A stretch of 64,000 nt of DNA from Smallanthus sonchifolius. Its lineage: Eukaryota; Streptophyta; Magnoliopsida; Asterales; Asteraceae. Shown piece after piece: positions 23,201 through 33,982 of the stretch (position 1 is the first letter of the stretch; every line of letters starts with the position of its first letter). Location: assembly GCA_023525975.1 (NCBI GenBank), contig CM042042.1, forward strand, positions 1,061,501 through 1,125,500. Direction: 5' to 3'. The notes beneath the pieces are model-generated. The model was given only the letters and a program-made list of their open reading frames with translations. It was not told the origin of the DNA and searched no databases. The position numbers and the translations under genes were made by a program.

Positions 23201-25646
23201 GGTTTTGTTTCTCTTAGGTCTGCTTCTCTTTGGTCCACCTGGCACTGGTAAGACAATGCTTGCTAAAGCAGTTGCTTCAGAATCACAAGCAACATTTTTC
23301 AGCATCTCGGCTTCCTCTTTGACATCAAAATGGGTATTTTTTTTCTTCATCATTCTCGTTTCTAAGTGTTGTCAACATTATACATAAATATATTGTTCAT
23401 GCACGTACATATATATACACATACGTAAATACATATATTTGTGTGTATATACACATACATGGGTGGTTACATAAGAACCATTAAATAGTTATGAACCAAA
23501 GGAACTGCTTTTTGGCCCTTGATCATGGAGCGGACTAGGAGGGGATGGTTGTGATTCATTTGTGGAAGGAAGAGACATAATAGCCATTCGCTGAAATATG
23601 ATTCAAGGGCCAAAAGGTGGTTGCTTTGGTTCCTGGACATTTGATAGTTCTCATTTGAACCTCCCTCTATATGTATGTGTGTGTATGTATATTTATAGAT
23701 ATTGATATTTTCTCATTCATATATGTTCATGTGTAACTGGAACAGGTAGGAGAGGGTGAAAAACTTGTTAGGACTCTTTTTGCAGTTGCTATTTCCCGAC
23801 AACCCTCAGTAATATTCATGGATGAGGTTTGCTACTGCTTTGTGTTAATGATACATAGTTTATTGTCTAAATATATGGGATAGACACCTCTATCCTCATT
23901 TACTAAACATTTAACAAGTCAAAACCTAATAATTTTCAAGCATAAACCACCAAATTACTTGAATAAATCACTAAAAATAATGAGCAATGGAAGAGCTGGA
24001 TTTGAAAATATTTTTTGACAAGCACTTGCAGAACTTTATGATTATATGAAGATGTATGGGAAACTAGGTGTAGAATATAGTTAAATACCATTCCAACATA
24101 AAAACTTACAAGTTTTATACAAAATAATTCAGTTTTGGATTATATGAAAAGCTTGTGGTCGGCATGTAATTGGTTTTGAAATTTTGTGTTCATAGATTGA
24201 TAGTGTGATGTCAGCAAGAACGTCTAATGAGCATGATGCTAGCAGAAGGTTGAAATCAGAGTTTCTTGTTCAGTTTGATGGGGTGACCTCAAACTCTGAT
24301 GATCTAGTAATTGTTATCGGTAAGCTTCATAATTTAAACCTCACTACAATGTTTCTAAACTGCATTTCATATTGTTTTAAGCGAATGCATACTCTCTTGT
24401 TCACGCAGGTGCAACGAATAAGCCACAAGAGTTAGATGATGCTGTTCTTAGGAGATTGGTGAGTATGCTGGTGCTATTGTAATTCTCGTGTAAAATCATG
24501 GAGTCATGACACCTTGACTGTTATTTGTTAATTTTTGTTTTGCAATATGTGATCTTTATATGATAGAAGTTGAACTCATGAATCAGGTGAAGAGAATATA
24601 CATCCCCTTACCAGATGCAACTTCTAGGAGAAGTCTCCTGAAGCACAAGCTCAAGGGCCAACAGTATTCTTTGCCGAGTGAGAAATGTTCCTCTTGTAAC
24701 ACATTTCTATTTGTAAGCATGAATTTCATATATACCCTTCTAAGTTTCATAATCATATTTACCCTTTCATAACACAAAAATATCATATGCAATTTATCAG
24801 TTATAATTGTATTTTCACTGAATAAATAAATGGGAAAACAACATTATTATAGAAAGTCTTAGGGCATAATGTTCTGTTTTTATATTTGTGAAACATGTTA
24901 TAAGTAACTGACTTTATTTTATTTACTATGGAACGTGTAAATATGATATTTGAGTGTTCTGAAAAGTTAAATATGAAATTTAAAAGGGTATATAAGAAAG
25001 TTCGAACTTTTAGGAGGATATATATGAAATTGCGGATTGCCCCCTCTCGATAATTCTGTTTGTATTCCTAACACTGATTTCTGGCACAGGTGGGGATCTG
25101 GAAAGACTTGTAAAAGACACCGATGGTAAGATGGTCTCTAATAGTGCATATTAAGAAACCATGTTTTGACTAGTGTCATTTACTCATTATTGCATAAATT
25201 CGTTCTACATATATAATGTAAGCGGACCCATTTGTAAGTAAATGGGTCGAAATTTCCACCTCTATCGCATTCCGTAATCATTTGATCCTGTAGGATATTC
25301 TGGGAGTGATCTTCAAGCTTTATGTGAGGAAGCAGCAATGATGCCTATAAGAGAGCTTGGTTCTAACATTCTCACTGTCAAGGCTGAACAGGTAACTCTT
25401 GGTTGAAAAATAATTAGACTTTTTTTAAATGTTTATTTCCAAATACTAAATGAATAAATAGTTGTGTTGAAAATATGTAAAATAGTTGTTGATGATGTTA
25501 TGATAAGATTATTCACTTTATATTATTAGGTGAGACGATTAAGATATGGAGATTTTCAGAGCGCGATGACTGTAATACGACCAAGCATTATAAAAAGCAA
25601 GTGGGAAGAGCTTGAGCAATGGAACAAAGAGTTTGGCTCCAACTAA
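20227..25646 (+). CDS. Spastin-like AAA ATPase with N-terminal MIT domain
   Basis: Thirteen exons join in frame: 20227-20540, 21819-21910, 22025-22044, 22188-22428, 22524-22619, 23218-23333, 23746-23826, 24196-24319, 24409-24458, 24587-24677, 25090-25125, 25294-25391, 25530-25646, giving 491 residues. An MIT-like helical domain (about 40-100: YFDLAKEQIHKAVRAEEWG) precedes a linker and one AAA domain: SVKWEDIAGLEKAK, Walker A GPPGTGKT, Walker B VIFMDE, second region of homology GATNKPQELDDAVLRR, and C-terminal SGSDLQALCEEAAMMPIREL. This is the meiotic clade of AAA proteins (spastin, katanin, fidgetin, VPS4); the exact match of the order and length favours plant spastin-like proteins, thought to act as hexamers on microtubules or membranes. 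Exon 3 is only 20 nt. Exon 2 uses a weak donor (GTTCTA). All motifs are intact. Confidence 0.9.
20538..20850 (+). repeat. Local duplication of the exon 1 donor region
   Basis: CCAGGTAGTAGTTTTGTTA with the following intron sequence (TCTGTTTTTGTGGTGA, TTTCTCGATTGTAA) recurs about 195 bases later from about 20732 as CCAGGTATTAGTTTTGTTA. The copy therefore includes a second potential 5' splice site. Confidence 0.75.
23456..23672. mobile_element. Foldback element with TACATGGG/CCCTCTATA ends in intron 6
   Basis: The left arm (GGTTACATAAGAACCATTAA, GAACCAAAGGAACTGC, TTTTTGGCCCTTGAT) is mirrored by the right arm (ATTCAAGGGCCAAAAGG, GCTTTGGTTCC, TTGATAGTTCTCATTTGAACC). It sits in a TA/TG-rich tract like the copies in the oxidoreductase gene. 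Confidence 0.72.
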
Positions 25647-26744
25647 TAGTAAAAGATCAATCATGGTTTCAGCTACATGAAGCAAGATCAAGCCATAATT
25701 AAACAGCTAATTGAACATATTGTTTGGGGGGCCGATTCGGCTTGTCCGATGAAAGTACAACATTTGTTTCATGGGGTACAAGTCAATACTGACTAGTATG
25801 TTTATGCATTAATGATTGTATGGTCATTTGGGTGGATCATCAATCTTTATTGCATACTCAAGAACACAGTTCTTATCCTTTGATGATATATGGAAGTTGT
25901 AAACATGTACAGAAAATGCTTTTTTGTTTGGGTTATACTTCATTTTTTAATGAATATTATGTATAGAATTAGATCTTTATGGTATAAATTGATTTTAAAA
26001 TTAATCCATTTGACTGATAAAATATTATAATGGGTCAAAATTATAATAGTTAAATTTTTAACACAACAATATGTTTAACATTATTTTTCTCTTATATTAT
26101 ATTGGCTTTCGATATCTATCAGAATCGAGTGTTCTGATTATTGTTGTTTGGTTAATGAATATGATATATTTAAAAAATGAAAAAAAAACCATTTAAATAT
26201 TCATTTTGATCAACTATATTTACCATTCTAATCAACTTTAGTTAAAACCGCCTAACCATTAGATATTACAGTCTAGCCAAAAAAAAAACCGCAACTTGCA
26301 CGTTGAGATTTTGAGATCTCGATGTTATGTTGAGCTCTCGGAAAAGGTGTCGAGATCTTAATGTAAGGCCTCGATGTTATGTTGAGCTCTCAGAAAAGGT
26401 GTCGAGTTCTCGATGTTATGTTTAGTTCTCAGAAACGGTGTCGAGTTCTCCATGTAGGGCCATGATCTTCAAATTTTGATGATTTTATCGAGATTTTGAT
26501 AGCTAGTTTGCTTTGTTAAGAAAAAGAGTTAGACCAATAAATATATATTTCTATAATAATTATTTTGTGATTTTCTCTAATATTGGAAACAAGTAAGAAA
26601 TTACATTTTTCTTTTCTTTTGCCTCATAAAATGTCACTCAATAAGAAGTTTGGAGGCAAGTTTTGAGGGGTTGCTTGGTTGTTTTATCAATAGTTCAGGG
26701 GTTGCAAGAATGTTCGTGAAATCATGAACCACTACGTTAAAATG
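25647..26744. other. 3' flank of the AAA gene with a small minisatellite
   Basis: The 3' UTR is expected directly after 25646. At about 26315-26450 three imperfect tandem units of CTCGATGTTATGTTGAGCTC plus GAAAAGGTGTCGAG are seen. Much of this stretch has a diverged second copy at 29495-30020. Confidence 0.6.
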
Positions 26745-26818
26745 TGGCTTCGCCCGGGTTCGAACCGGAGACCTTCAGTGTGTTAGACTGACGTGATAAC
26801 CAACTACACCACGAAACC
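26745..26818 (-). tRNA. tRNA-Val (anticodon AAC)
   Basis: 74 nt reading GGTTTCGTGG to CGAAGCCA on the minus strand. The acceptor stem GGTTTCG/CGAAGCC pairs with one G-T, the A box is TGGTGTAGTTGGTTATCAC, the anticodon loop is TCTAACACA with AAC, and the B box is GGTTCGAACCC. The 3' CCA is not encoded, as usual in eukaryotes. It appears intact. Confidence 0.95.
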
Positions 26819-28065
26819 ACTTTGCATTTTTCCTAAATTAAAAATATGTATCATGTTTTGTTTTTAAAATAACAGAAATCAATTTTGCTTAGAATTCTTT
26901 TTGTCAAACTATAAAACCGAACAAAAGCTCAGATTTTGGGCATTAAAACGTTATGCTATGCTTAAATCGACTGAAGCACAATAATAAGATTGGTTAAGAA
27001 TTGCACCAATCTAAAGCTTCAAGTCAGACTCACCAAATCGTTACCTTTAACTCTATTTTCACTCACTTGATCTCGATCTTAACTGGAATTTTTTGCATGC
27101 GCATTATTTCTTACACTGAATTGATTAGTTACACCGAAGGAATTTCAAAAAAATCCGTTAGGGCGTTACAGGGTGGGGGTTCCCCCTGTATCGACCCTCC
27201 GGCGTGAGAGTAAGTTTCCCAATTTTAAAGAGAGCCAAGCTAGACACTTAGTGAGAATAGTAGTAATGAGGTCATACCTGTTCTGATCATCATTCTTCCC
27301 TTTTTATATTTGTTATTCTCAGGTGATCTTTCTGTTAGCATTGTGGGGACCAGTGGGGTCTACCATTGGGTCATGCAATGGGAACTTTGATTTCCTATTG
27401 GCAGAGGGAGACCAAAGTGTAAACGAATAATATAAACGCAACCGTGAAATACACAATAATCTTCGTCAATATTCGGTGTTTCATCTCGACTCGGGCAACA
27501 ATTAAAGTCTAGTTTTACGTTGAATATTAAGTTTTTTATGAACTTTTATTATTTCCTTTTTTATTATTAATGTATTTTTTTATTTATTAATAAAAATTTT
27601 TTTTTTTTTTTTAATTTATTAATCATTTAATTAAAGAGAAGATTACAATAAAGTGACCGGTAAATGGGCAACAAGTTGCGCCGCAACCCCCTTTTGGATA
27701 GCAAAACCGATCCTACTAAACAAGAGGTTTTGAGTCTTAGGGGCCGAAATTTATTAATGCTTTTATATTAACTATTAAAACAAATTAATCTTAATTTAAA
27801 TTAGAAAAAGAAAATGACGTGGCGGTGTGGAGATAAACAGAGAACTCCCCCCAAGCCAGAAGCTAAGGAGAGCCGCAGATACACCATAGTGGTCCGGTCT
27901 GACAATTCAAAATATTAATACATCAATGAACTCTAAACTGAAAAACATTCCAATCTTTCCAAGTGATGTGGAACTATTACCCTCAAATGTGGAGGCGTGC
28001 GAAAAAACTGTGAAATCTGATGTGACACTGACAAGAAGGGGTGTGAAGGTGTGAAAATTAGTACA
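26819..28065. other. Intergenic region
   Basis: No gene is supported. It contains a poly-T/A run near 27590-27620 and a segment at 27650-27720 resembling 19939-20010. The minus ORF at 27907-28164 has no recognisable domain and overlaps a repeated segment. Confidence 0.35.
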
Positions 28066-28165
28066 TGATTGGGAACCGGTATCAAGTTTCTTACCAAAAT
28101 GGAAAAGTGGTCCTGCTCTTAAGAAGCTCTTAGGTTCAGGTTTATTATCTTTTGTAGTTTGCAAA

Positions 28166-28200
28166 TTAGTTTTATACCCGCGCGCGTTGCAGCGCGCTAA
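28166..28200 (-). mobile_element. Helitron 3' terminus (minus strand), body unresolved
   Basis: On the minus strand a GC hairpin GCGCGCTGCAACGCGCGC is followed by GGGTATAAAA and the terminal CTAA, then host T. This is the standard Helitron 3' end. It is a close relative of the 3' end at 32055. No convincing 5' TC end was found upstream on that strand. Confidence 0.65.
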
Positions 28201-28688
28201 TCCATAATCGTTTTGACATTTTACTAGTTCTCTGTTTTTAGCTTAATATATTCCGTTTACCTTTTCACAGTATAAAGTCTTGGTAGATGATACCTTATTG
28301 GGAAGATACCTGATTAGGAACCAGTATCAAGTTTCTTACCAAAATGGAAAAGTGGTCCTGCTCTTAAGGGGAACCGGTATACATGCCACAAAACCGTCGT
28401 GATCCAACCTGGCGCTACTAATCACGTCGTGATCCAAGCGAAACACCGCCCCCTTGTTTTTTGAATCACGCCGTGATCCAAGGACGTGATTTATTTCACG
28501 CCAGTTTTTGCTTGATTTCGAACGTTGAACGGTAATTTTACCGTTGAAAAATAATAAATATTAAATAAATAATAATAATTATTAATATTAAATTATACTC
28601 ACTATAAATACCCAATTTATATACCATAATATTCATACTTTTAACCATTTTATCTCATTTTCTCTATACTACAAAAAAAACTTATAAA

Positions 28689-28844
28689 ATGTTTTCATCA
28701 TCAAGCGAGGAAGCCCGGGTAATGGCGTTCGGAGCTATGGCATCGGCGGCGGTTAGGTGGTGGGAAGAGGCGGAATCGTCCTCAAGACCATTAAAACGAA
28801 GTGCACGTCTCAACCGTGACCGGGCGGCGGCTAACACACTTTGA
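28689..28844 (+). pseudogene. N-terminal fragment of an ALP1-like Harbinger protein
   Basis: An ORF of 51 codons (MFSSSSEEARVMAFG, then a basic RSARLNRDRAAAN) closes at TGA 28842. Its serine/acidic start and the Arg-rich segment resemble the N-terminus of plant PIF/Harbinger transposases of the ALP1-like type. The catalytic part follows only as a fragment. Confidence 0.5.
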
Positions 28845-28869
28845 TGATGAAGACATTTTATAAGTTTTT

Positions 28870-29217
28870 CATGAAGCTAAACACGGCTTTGTCGGCTTTG
28901 TCGGCATGCTTGGTAGCATCGATTGCACGCATTGGGATTGGAGAAATTGCCCAAATGCGTGGCGAGGTCAGTTTGCACGTGGCGATCATCCTCGGCCAAG
29001 TATTATGCTTGAAGCCGTGGCTTCAAATGATCTATGCTTGAAGCCGTGGCTTCAAGCTTTCGGTCTATTAAAGAATAAGTGGCATATAATAGAAAGGCCG
29101 GCTCGATCTTGGTCTCAAATCAAAATCCGGAACATTAGGTATGCTTGTGTGATTTTGCATAATATGATTTTAGAGGATCAAGGAGCGACAATTTGTCGAT
29201 ACAACCCAAATGAGTAG
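28870..29217 (+). pseudogene. Harbinger DDE transposase fragment (ALP1-like)
   Basis: The frame reads GMLGSIDCTHWDWRNCPNAW and RGDHPRPSIMLEAVASNDL, carrying the first catalytic Asp of DDE_Tnp_4. It then jumps to the C-terminal part FGLLKNKWHIIERPARSWS and YACVILHNMILEDQG. The middle, with the second Asp and probably the Glu, is missing. A direct repeat of TGCTTGAAGCCGTGGCTTCAA lies at the junction (about 29008-29060). After the TAG, homologous-looking sequence continues to about 29310. Confidence 0.8.
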
Positions 29218-29494
29218 GAGGTTACGTACGAAGAAATTGATGAAGATCAAAAGCGAGTAAACCGTCAAGAAATACGCAATCGAGAAATTCATAACGCACT
29301 AAAGGCGGACTTGATTGAGTATAGACCCCTAAGATCGTTTTGTAGTTTGCAAATTAGATACGCAATCTTAGGTTCAGGTTTATTATCTTTTGTAGTTTGC
29401 AAATTAGACCCCTAAGATCGTTTTTTCTTACATTTTTGCTCATACTTCACAATATTCTTTTTGTTTATACTTGGCTTTGGGTGTTGCATTTTAT

Positions 29495-30020
29495 CAAGCC
29501 ATAATAATAAAACAACTAATTGACCATATTGTTTGGGGTCCCGTAAGTTTATCTTTAATGGGTTGTCATGATAAAAGAAACCAAGTAAAATTTTGAAAAT
29601 TTTGTAATTTCACGATCATAAATAATCCATTAAATATAACAGTCAGACAATAAAAAAAACATGACTTGCGTGTTGAGATTTCGAGATCCTAATGTTACGC
29701 TGTGCTCTTGAAAAAGGTGTTGTGTTCTCGATGATAGTGCCACGATCTTCATATGAAGATTTGTTAAGATTATGATGTTTTGATGTTTAGATAAGATAAG
29801 TAGTTAGGATGCTAAATATACTAGTCCAAACCGATTATTTTGTGATTAACTCATTATTTGAAACAAGTATAGAAGTTTTTTTTTTCTTTTGTTCGATAAA
29901 ATATCACTCAATAACAAGTTTGGAAGCGATTTTGTTACTTTTCAATGTTAGAGGGTTACCAAGTTGTTTATCTATAGTTCAGGAATTCGAAGAACGTTAA
30001 AAAAAGCGAAAAACTAGTTA
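29495..30020. repeat. Diverged segmental duplicate of 25685-26744
   Basis: Shared blocks in the same order are TCAAGCCATAAT(T/A), the ATTGTTTGGGG block, the GTTGAGATTTCGAGATC block, GAAAAGGTGT, ATTATTTTGTGATT, TCACTCAATAA(G/C)AAGTTTGGA and TATAGTTCAGG. It ends in a tRNA-Val as does the first copy. Confidence 0.8.
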
Positions 30021-30094
30021 TGGCTTCGCCCGGGTTCGAACCGGAGACCTTCAGTGTGTTAGACTGACGTGATAACCAACTACACCACGAAACC
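30021..30094 (-). tRNA. tRNA-Val (anticodon AAC), second copy
   Basis: 74 nt on the minus strand, identical by eye to the gene at 26745-26818 although the flanks have diverged strongly. Stems, A and B boxes and the AAC anticodon are all retained. Confidence 0.95.
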
Positions 30095-30834
30095 ATTTTG
30101 TTCTCTCTTCGAAATTAAATTTATTTATTTTGTCCTATTCTGATAAGATATCTATACTATATTATAATAAGCAACACAAGTACATCTAATACAAGTATTA
30201 TTGCTTAATGTATAATAATATATGCATATGTTAACTACTTTTTAGGTGTAAATATGTCTTTTAAACAATACATACACATTTACCCCCTCAACTTTACTTA
30301 ACTTTTTTTTATTTAATCAATAATTACACCTTTAAACCAACTACCCTCTACGATTTTTAAATGATACCTTAATACTTTTTATAAAAAGTTACACCATAAA
30401 AACTAGCATTTTATTCTCTTTAATTTGAGTATGGTATTGTTATAGTTTTTTCAATAAAATAAATTAACATTTTATGTAATTACATATCAACACCTCCGTT
30501 TTTGGGGTTGGGATGGCAATGGGTGGGGTTTAGGACGGGTTTAGGTAACCCCAACCCCATACCCGGTTATAAAATCTTGTCACATACCCCACCCAAAACC
30601 CGTCTGGTTTCTATCGAGTAATTACCCGTCGGGTATCGGGTATACCCGTGAGTTTCAGGTAAACCCGTTAGTTTCTAAAAAATATCCGTTGGTTATACTT
30701 GACCTAAACCCGTCAGTTATCTATCGGGTATACATAAAAGTTGTAACTGAAATAAAAAAAATAAAATAATGTCGGGTATATACATTTAAAATAAATATGG
30801 TATACATATACTTAAAATAAATACTATATATATA

Positions 30835-31026
30835 TAGGGACGTGTTCAAATAAGAACCATAGTTTTGACGATAATCAAAAGAACCATGTATTTCTACACA
30901 AATTTAAGGATGCACGGATGCATTTTTGCATATATAAAGTAAGGATGCATGTATGCATTTGTGTAGAATGCATGGTTCTTTTGGTTCTCGCCAAAATTAT
31001 GGTTCTCAATTGAACATGTCCCTATA
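30835..31026. mobile_element. Foldback element with TATAGGG ends (nested, first)
   Basis: TATAGGGACGTGTTCAAATA, AGAACCATAGTTTTG and AAAAGAACCATG on the left are mirrored by CATGGTTCTTTT, CCAAAATTATGGTTCT and TTGAACATGTCCCTATA on the right, about 60 bp of inverted repeat. Confidence 0.78.
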
Positions 31027-31030
31027 TAGG

Positions 31031-31418
31031 TATATAGGGTTAGGATCATTTGAGAACTCTAAATATCTTGAGAACTCTAAGAACTCCTATCAATTTTTTA
31101 TATTTTTTAAATTTTGTATTTTTTATATATTGTCATGTGTGTTTATGTACATAAAAAATAATTAAACGAATTTTTATATATGTTTTTACATTTTTAAACT
31201 TTTGCCTATACATGTGTAGGTAGTAAAACCTACACATGACTACACATGTGTTGGTAAAAATTGAAAATTGTAAAAGCATATGTAAAAATTAGTTTAATTG
31301 TTTTTTATGTACATAAACATACACGATCATATATAAAAAAATATAAACCATTGATAGGAGTTCTCAAAGTTCTCAAGATATTTAAGAGTTCTTAAATGAT
31401 CCATTCCCTATATATATA
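31031..31418. mobile_element. Foldback element with TATAGGG ends (nested, second)
   Basis: TATAGGGTTAGGATCATTTG and GAGAACTCTAAATATCTTGAG are mirrored by CTCAAGATATTTAAGAGTTC and AAATGATCCATTCCCTATA. It stands five bases from the previous element but has a different interior. Confidence 0.78.
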
Positions 31419-33828
31419 TATATATATACTTAGAATAAATAAAAAAGAATGAAAACTACGTCGGGTATATAATCGGGTATACGTTATTGGGTAAGGGGGG
31501 GGGGGGGGTAAACGGGTATATCACCATATCACATACCCGTCCAAACCCCGTGAAAAATTTAGAAAGTAATCCCAAACCCGCTCCCATACCCGATTATCTG
31601 ACCTCATACCCGTCCCAAATGTTTCGGGTTTCGAGTTTTTCCATCGGGCCCGGGTTTCATTGTCATCCCTAACTATACAATATATCACGAGATGTTTGAT
31701 AAATTAACAGAAAACGAGTTTATATTATAATATAAGTAAATATATTAACTTGAACAATTCAATAACCTGATTGTGTATGTTCTAGCACACAGAAATATAA
31801 TTTCATATAATAATGTTTTTAAGAAAGAAAAATTTTACTTCCTTTTTTTCCTAAACAATTTGTATATAAACATGGTTTATAAACATAACCCTCATAAGAT
31901 CTTTTGCAGTTCGTCAACATTGAACATACAGTAGAATGTGTAAACCCTGGAATTGAGAACGTCGATATTAATTTTATTTATTTGATTGTATAAAGTTCTT
32001 AGAACGTTAATTTTAATGGTTTAGCGCGCAGCAAAGCGCGCGGGTATAAAACTAGTTAGAACATAATAATTGAAAAAACAAAACTATATAAGTGTTTTTA
32101 ACTATTGTTTTTTGAGTTTTTAAGACTTATCATCTAGGAGCTATATATAACTATTTTTTTTCGAAAATCATTTTCTTTCTCTACGGACTAGACTACAACT
32201 AGCTGTACGAATACATTTTTTCTTAAAAGAATACACATGTTATATAAAAATTTATGAATTTAAAACAGAACTCTTTTATCCCGTTAGTGTCTCCCCTAGT
32301 TTAATTACAATAAAATACTTGTCACACCTCAACCGACGGTGGAAACGTCGGGGCGGGACATGTAGACTGTTCATGAGCACATGGTTAACTAAAATTCAAT
32401 ATATTAAAACGTTACATTTCCATTCACATTTTCCAAATACGACAATACAAGAATACTTGAATTTACATAACATGTCCATTTATTTCAATTAACTAGGTCC
32501 ACAACCTAAGTGTAGCAACTTGATCAACTCAAACTTTTGTACCTGAAACATGATGAAAACGAAGTCAACTAAAAAGTTGGTGAGCATACATAGGTTTTGA
32601 CTCTAAATAGTATCAAAGTATTGTGTGTAAACAAATCCATACAAGTCATGATTAACAAGGCATTTATGGGGAGTTACTATTGTGTAACCAAGTAGTACAA
32701 TCAAACATTTGTAACTAGCATGCAAAAATTGTGTTGTTGGTAACAATCACCCCAATCTGGGTGGGTTTGTCAGACTCAATAGATCTATCATTGTTAACCG
32801 TCGGCTTGATTAGTTAATGATTGTACATGTAATTGCAAATAAGTAGTTAACACACCTAGCACTCAAACATAAAGCTCAAATTGCACACAAATTGTAAAGT
32901 GGATTTGTATTGTGTAGTTTATGTAAATCATTGTAAGTTGCGATCATGTTTCACCCCAAAATGTAAAAACAGTGAAAAAGGGGCCATGTAAAACTCACCT
33001 GAAGTAATGATGTAGATAGCACAGGCAAAAATGTAGTAACAGTGATTATTTTGCAAATCACAAAGTTAACCTAGAGTGTAATGTATGAAATGGAATCAAT
33101 AATATGCACAAAGTCTAAGGCAATATTTAAGGTTCAATGGGTTTTGGTATGAGAATTTGTACAAAAGTATTTGTGACATTTCATGAGTTGGATGTATGTA
33201 AGTTGGTGGTTTGAATTTGAATAAAAACTCAGTATAAAAGGTAAATTCAAAGTGTATATATGAATTTAAATGAATAATAATTGTTTTTAGGGTTTTAGTT
33301 TAAATAGTTTAAGTAAATAAATGTTTTACTATTTATTTCTTTAAAATAGTGTGCTTAAAAGTAGCGTGATAATCTATTTATTGAAATGTAATTTAAATAA
33401 ATTTATTTTGTTTACTTATGTATAACAATGTGTCAAAACAGATAGCGTAAATAAATATATATATATATAAGAGTTTGTCGACTTATGTTTAAAATCTAAA
33501 TTAAAAGTGTCACAGAAATATGTATAATATGTGTATAAAATGACTCGATAAAATGTATAAAAGTTTCATCTAAATTTATAGTTCTAGTGAACAATTTACA
33601 TACTTTATTTATAGATTAATAATTTAATTAAAAATACCTTTTAAATGGTTTTTTTTTTCCCTTTTTTTTATATATAGAAATATTTTAAACAATTGAATGT
33701 GTACTATAGTGGTTTTTATGTTTAAAATTGTATATTTATTGTACCAATCTGGTCTAGTTAGTGATAGGTTGATAAAATAAATCTTTTTAGAATTTTTGGG
33801 TGTGAAAAACGATTTAATAAAAACAATG

Positions 33829-33903
33829 GAGGTTCCCAGGTTTCGAACCCGGGTTGGTTCTGGGGAGCACGAGTGTGCATACCGCTAGACCACGGGTCTG
33901 GCA
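33829..33903 (-). repeat. tRNA-like module 1 in the LTR
   Basis: Read on the minus strand, an A-box-like GTGGTCTAGCGGTATGC and a B-box-like GGGTTCGAAACC are about 45 bases apart, and a T-arm can form (CCCGG/CTGGG). It resembles a decayed tRNA or a SINE head. An RNA polymerase III role is only a possibility. Confidence 0.6.
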
Positions 33904-33982
33904 TGTTAACTGTTCGGGTCTCTTGGGTGTTATCTATTGACTGAAAAGGGGATCGGGTTTAGTTACTAATATGGAATAAAAA

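Larger units (their letters stand above)
28372..29330 (+). mobile_element. PIF/Harbinger-type element, internally deleted
   Basis: A non-coding left part with palindromic ATCACGTCGTGAT-like motifs is followed by two pieces of an ALP1-like transposase (28689-28844 and 28870-29217). Exact termini are uncertain; the left one may be the GGGGAACCGG at 28370. Flanking sequence is duplicated and scrambled around it. Confidence 0.65.
30510..31670. mobile_element. hAT-like non-autonomous element nested in the Helitron
   Basis: The left end GGGATGGCAATGGGTGGGGT and the inverted right end GGGTTTCATTGTCATCCC match the GGGATGRCAATG ends common to plant hAT MITEs. Both sub-ends are rich in ACCCGT/ACGGGT. 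The 8-bp target duplication could not be confirmed. It has no ORF of note. Confidence 0.6.
30151..32055 (+). mobile_element. Non-autonomous Helitron with nested insertions
   Basis: The 5' end TCTATACTATATTATAATAA follows host A at 30150. The 3' end is a hairpin GCGCGC-AGCAAA-GCGCGC at 32024-32041, GGGTATAAAA and CTAG at 32052-32055, then host T at 32056. Insertion between A and T, 5' TC, hairpin and CTRR are the Helitron signature. It is 1905 bp, has no helicase, and contains a hAT-like element that itself holds two foldback elements. Confidence 0.82.

Noticed and set aside
27907..28164. Minus ORF of 85 codons
   Set aside because: Its 5' part lies in a segment repeated at 28323 and 29367 and it has no recognisable domain.
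28166..28285. A very small Helitron from 28285 to 28166 (minus)
   Set aside because: TCTACCAAG at 28285 could be read as a 5' end, but it does not resemble the TCTATACT-type ends seen elsewhere here and the length would be unusually small.
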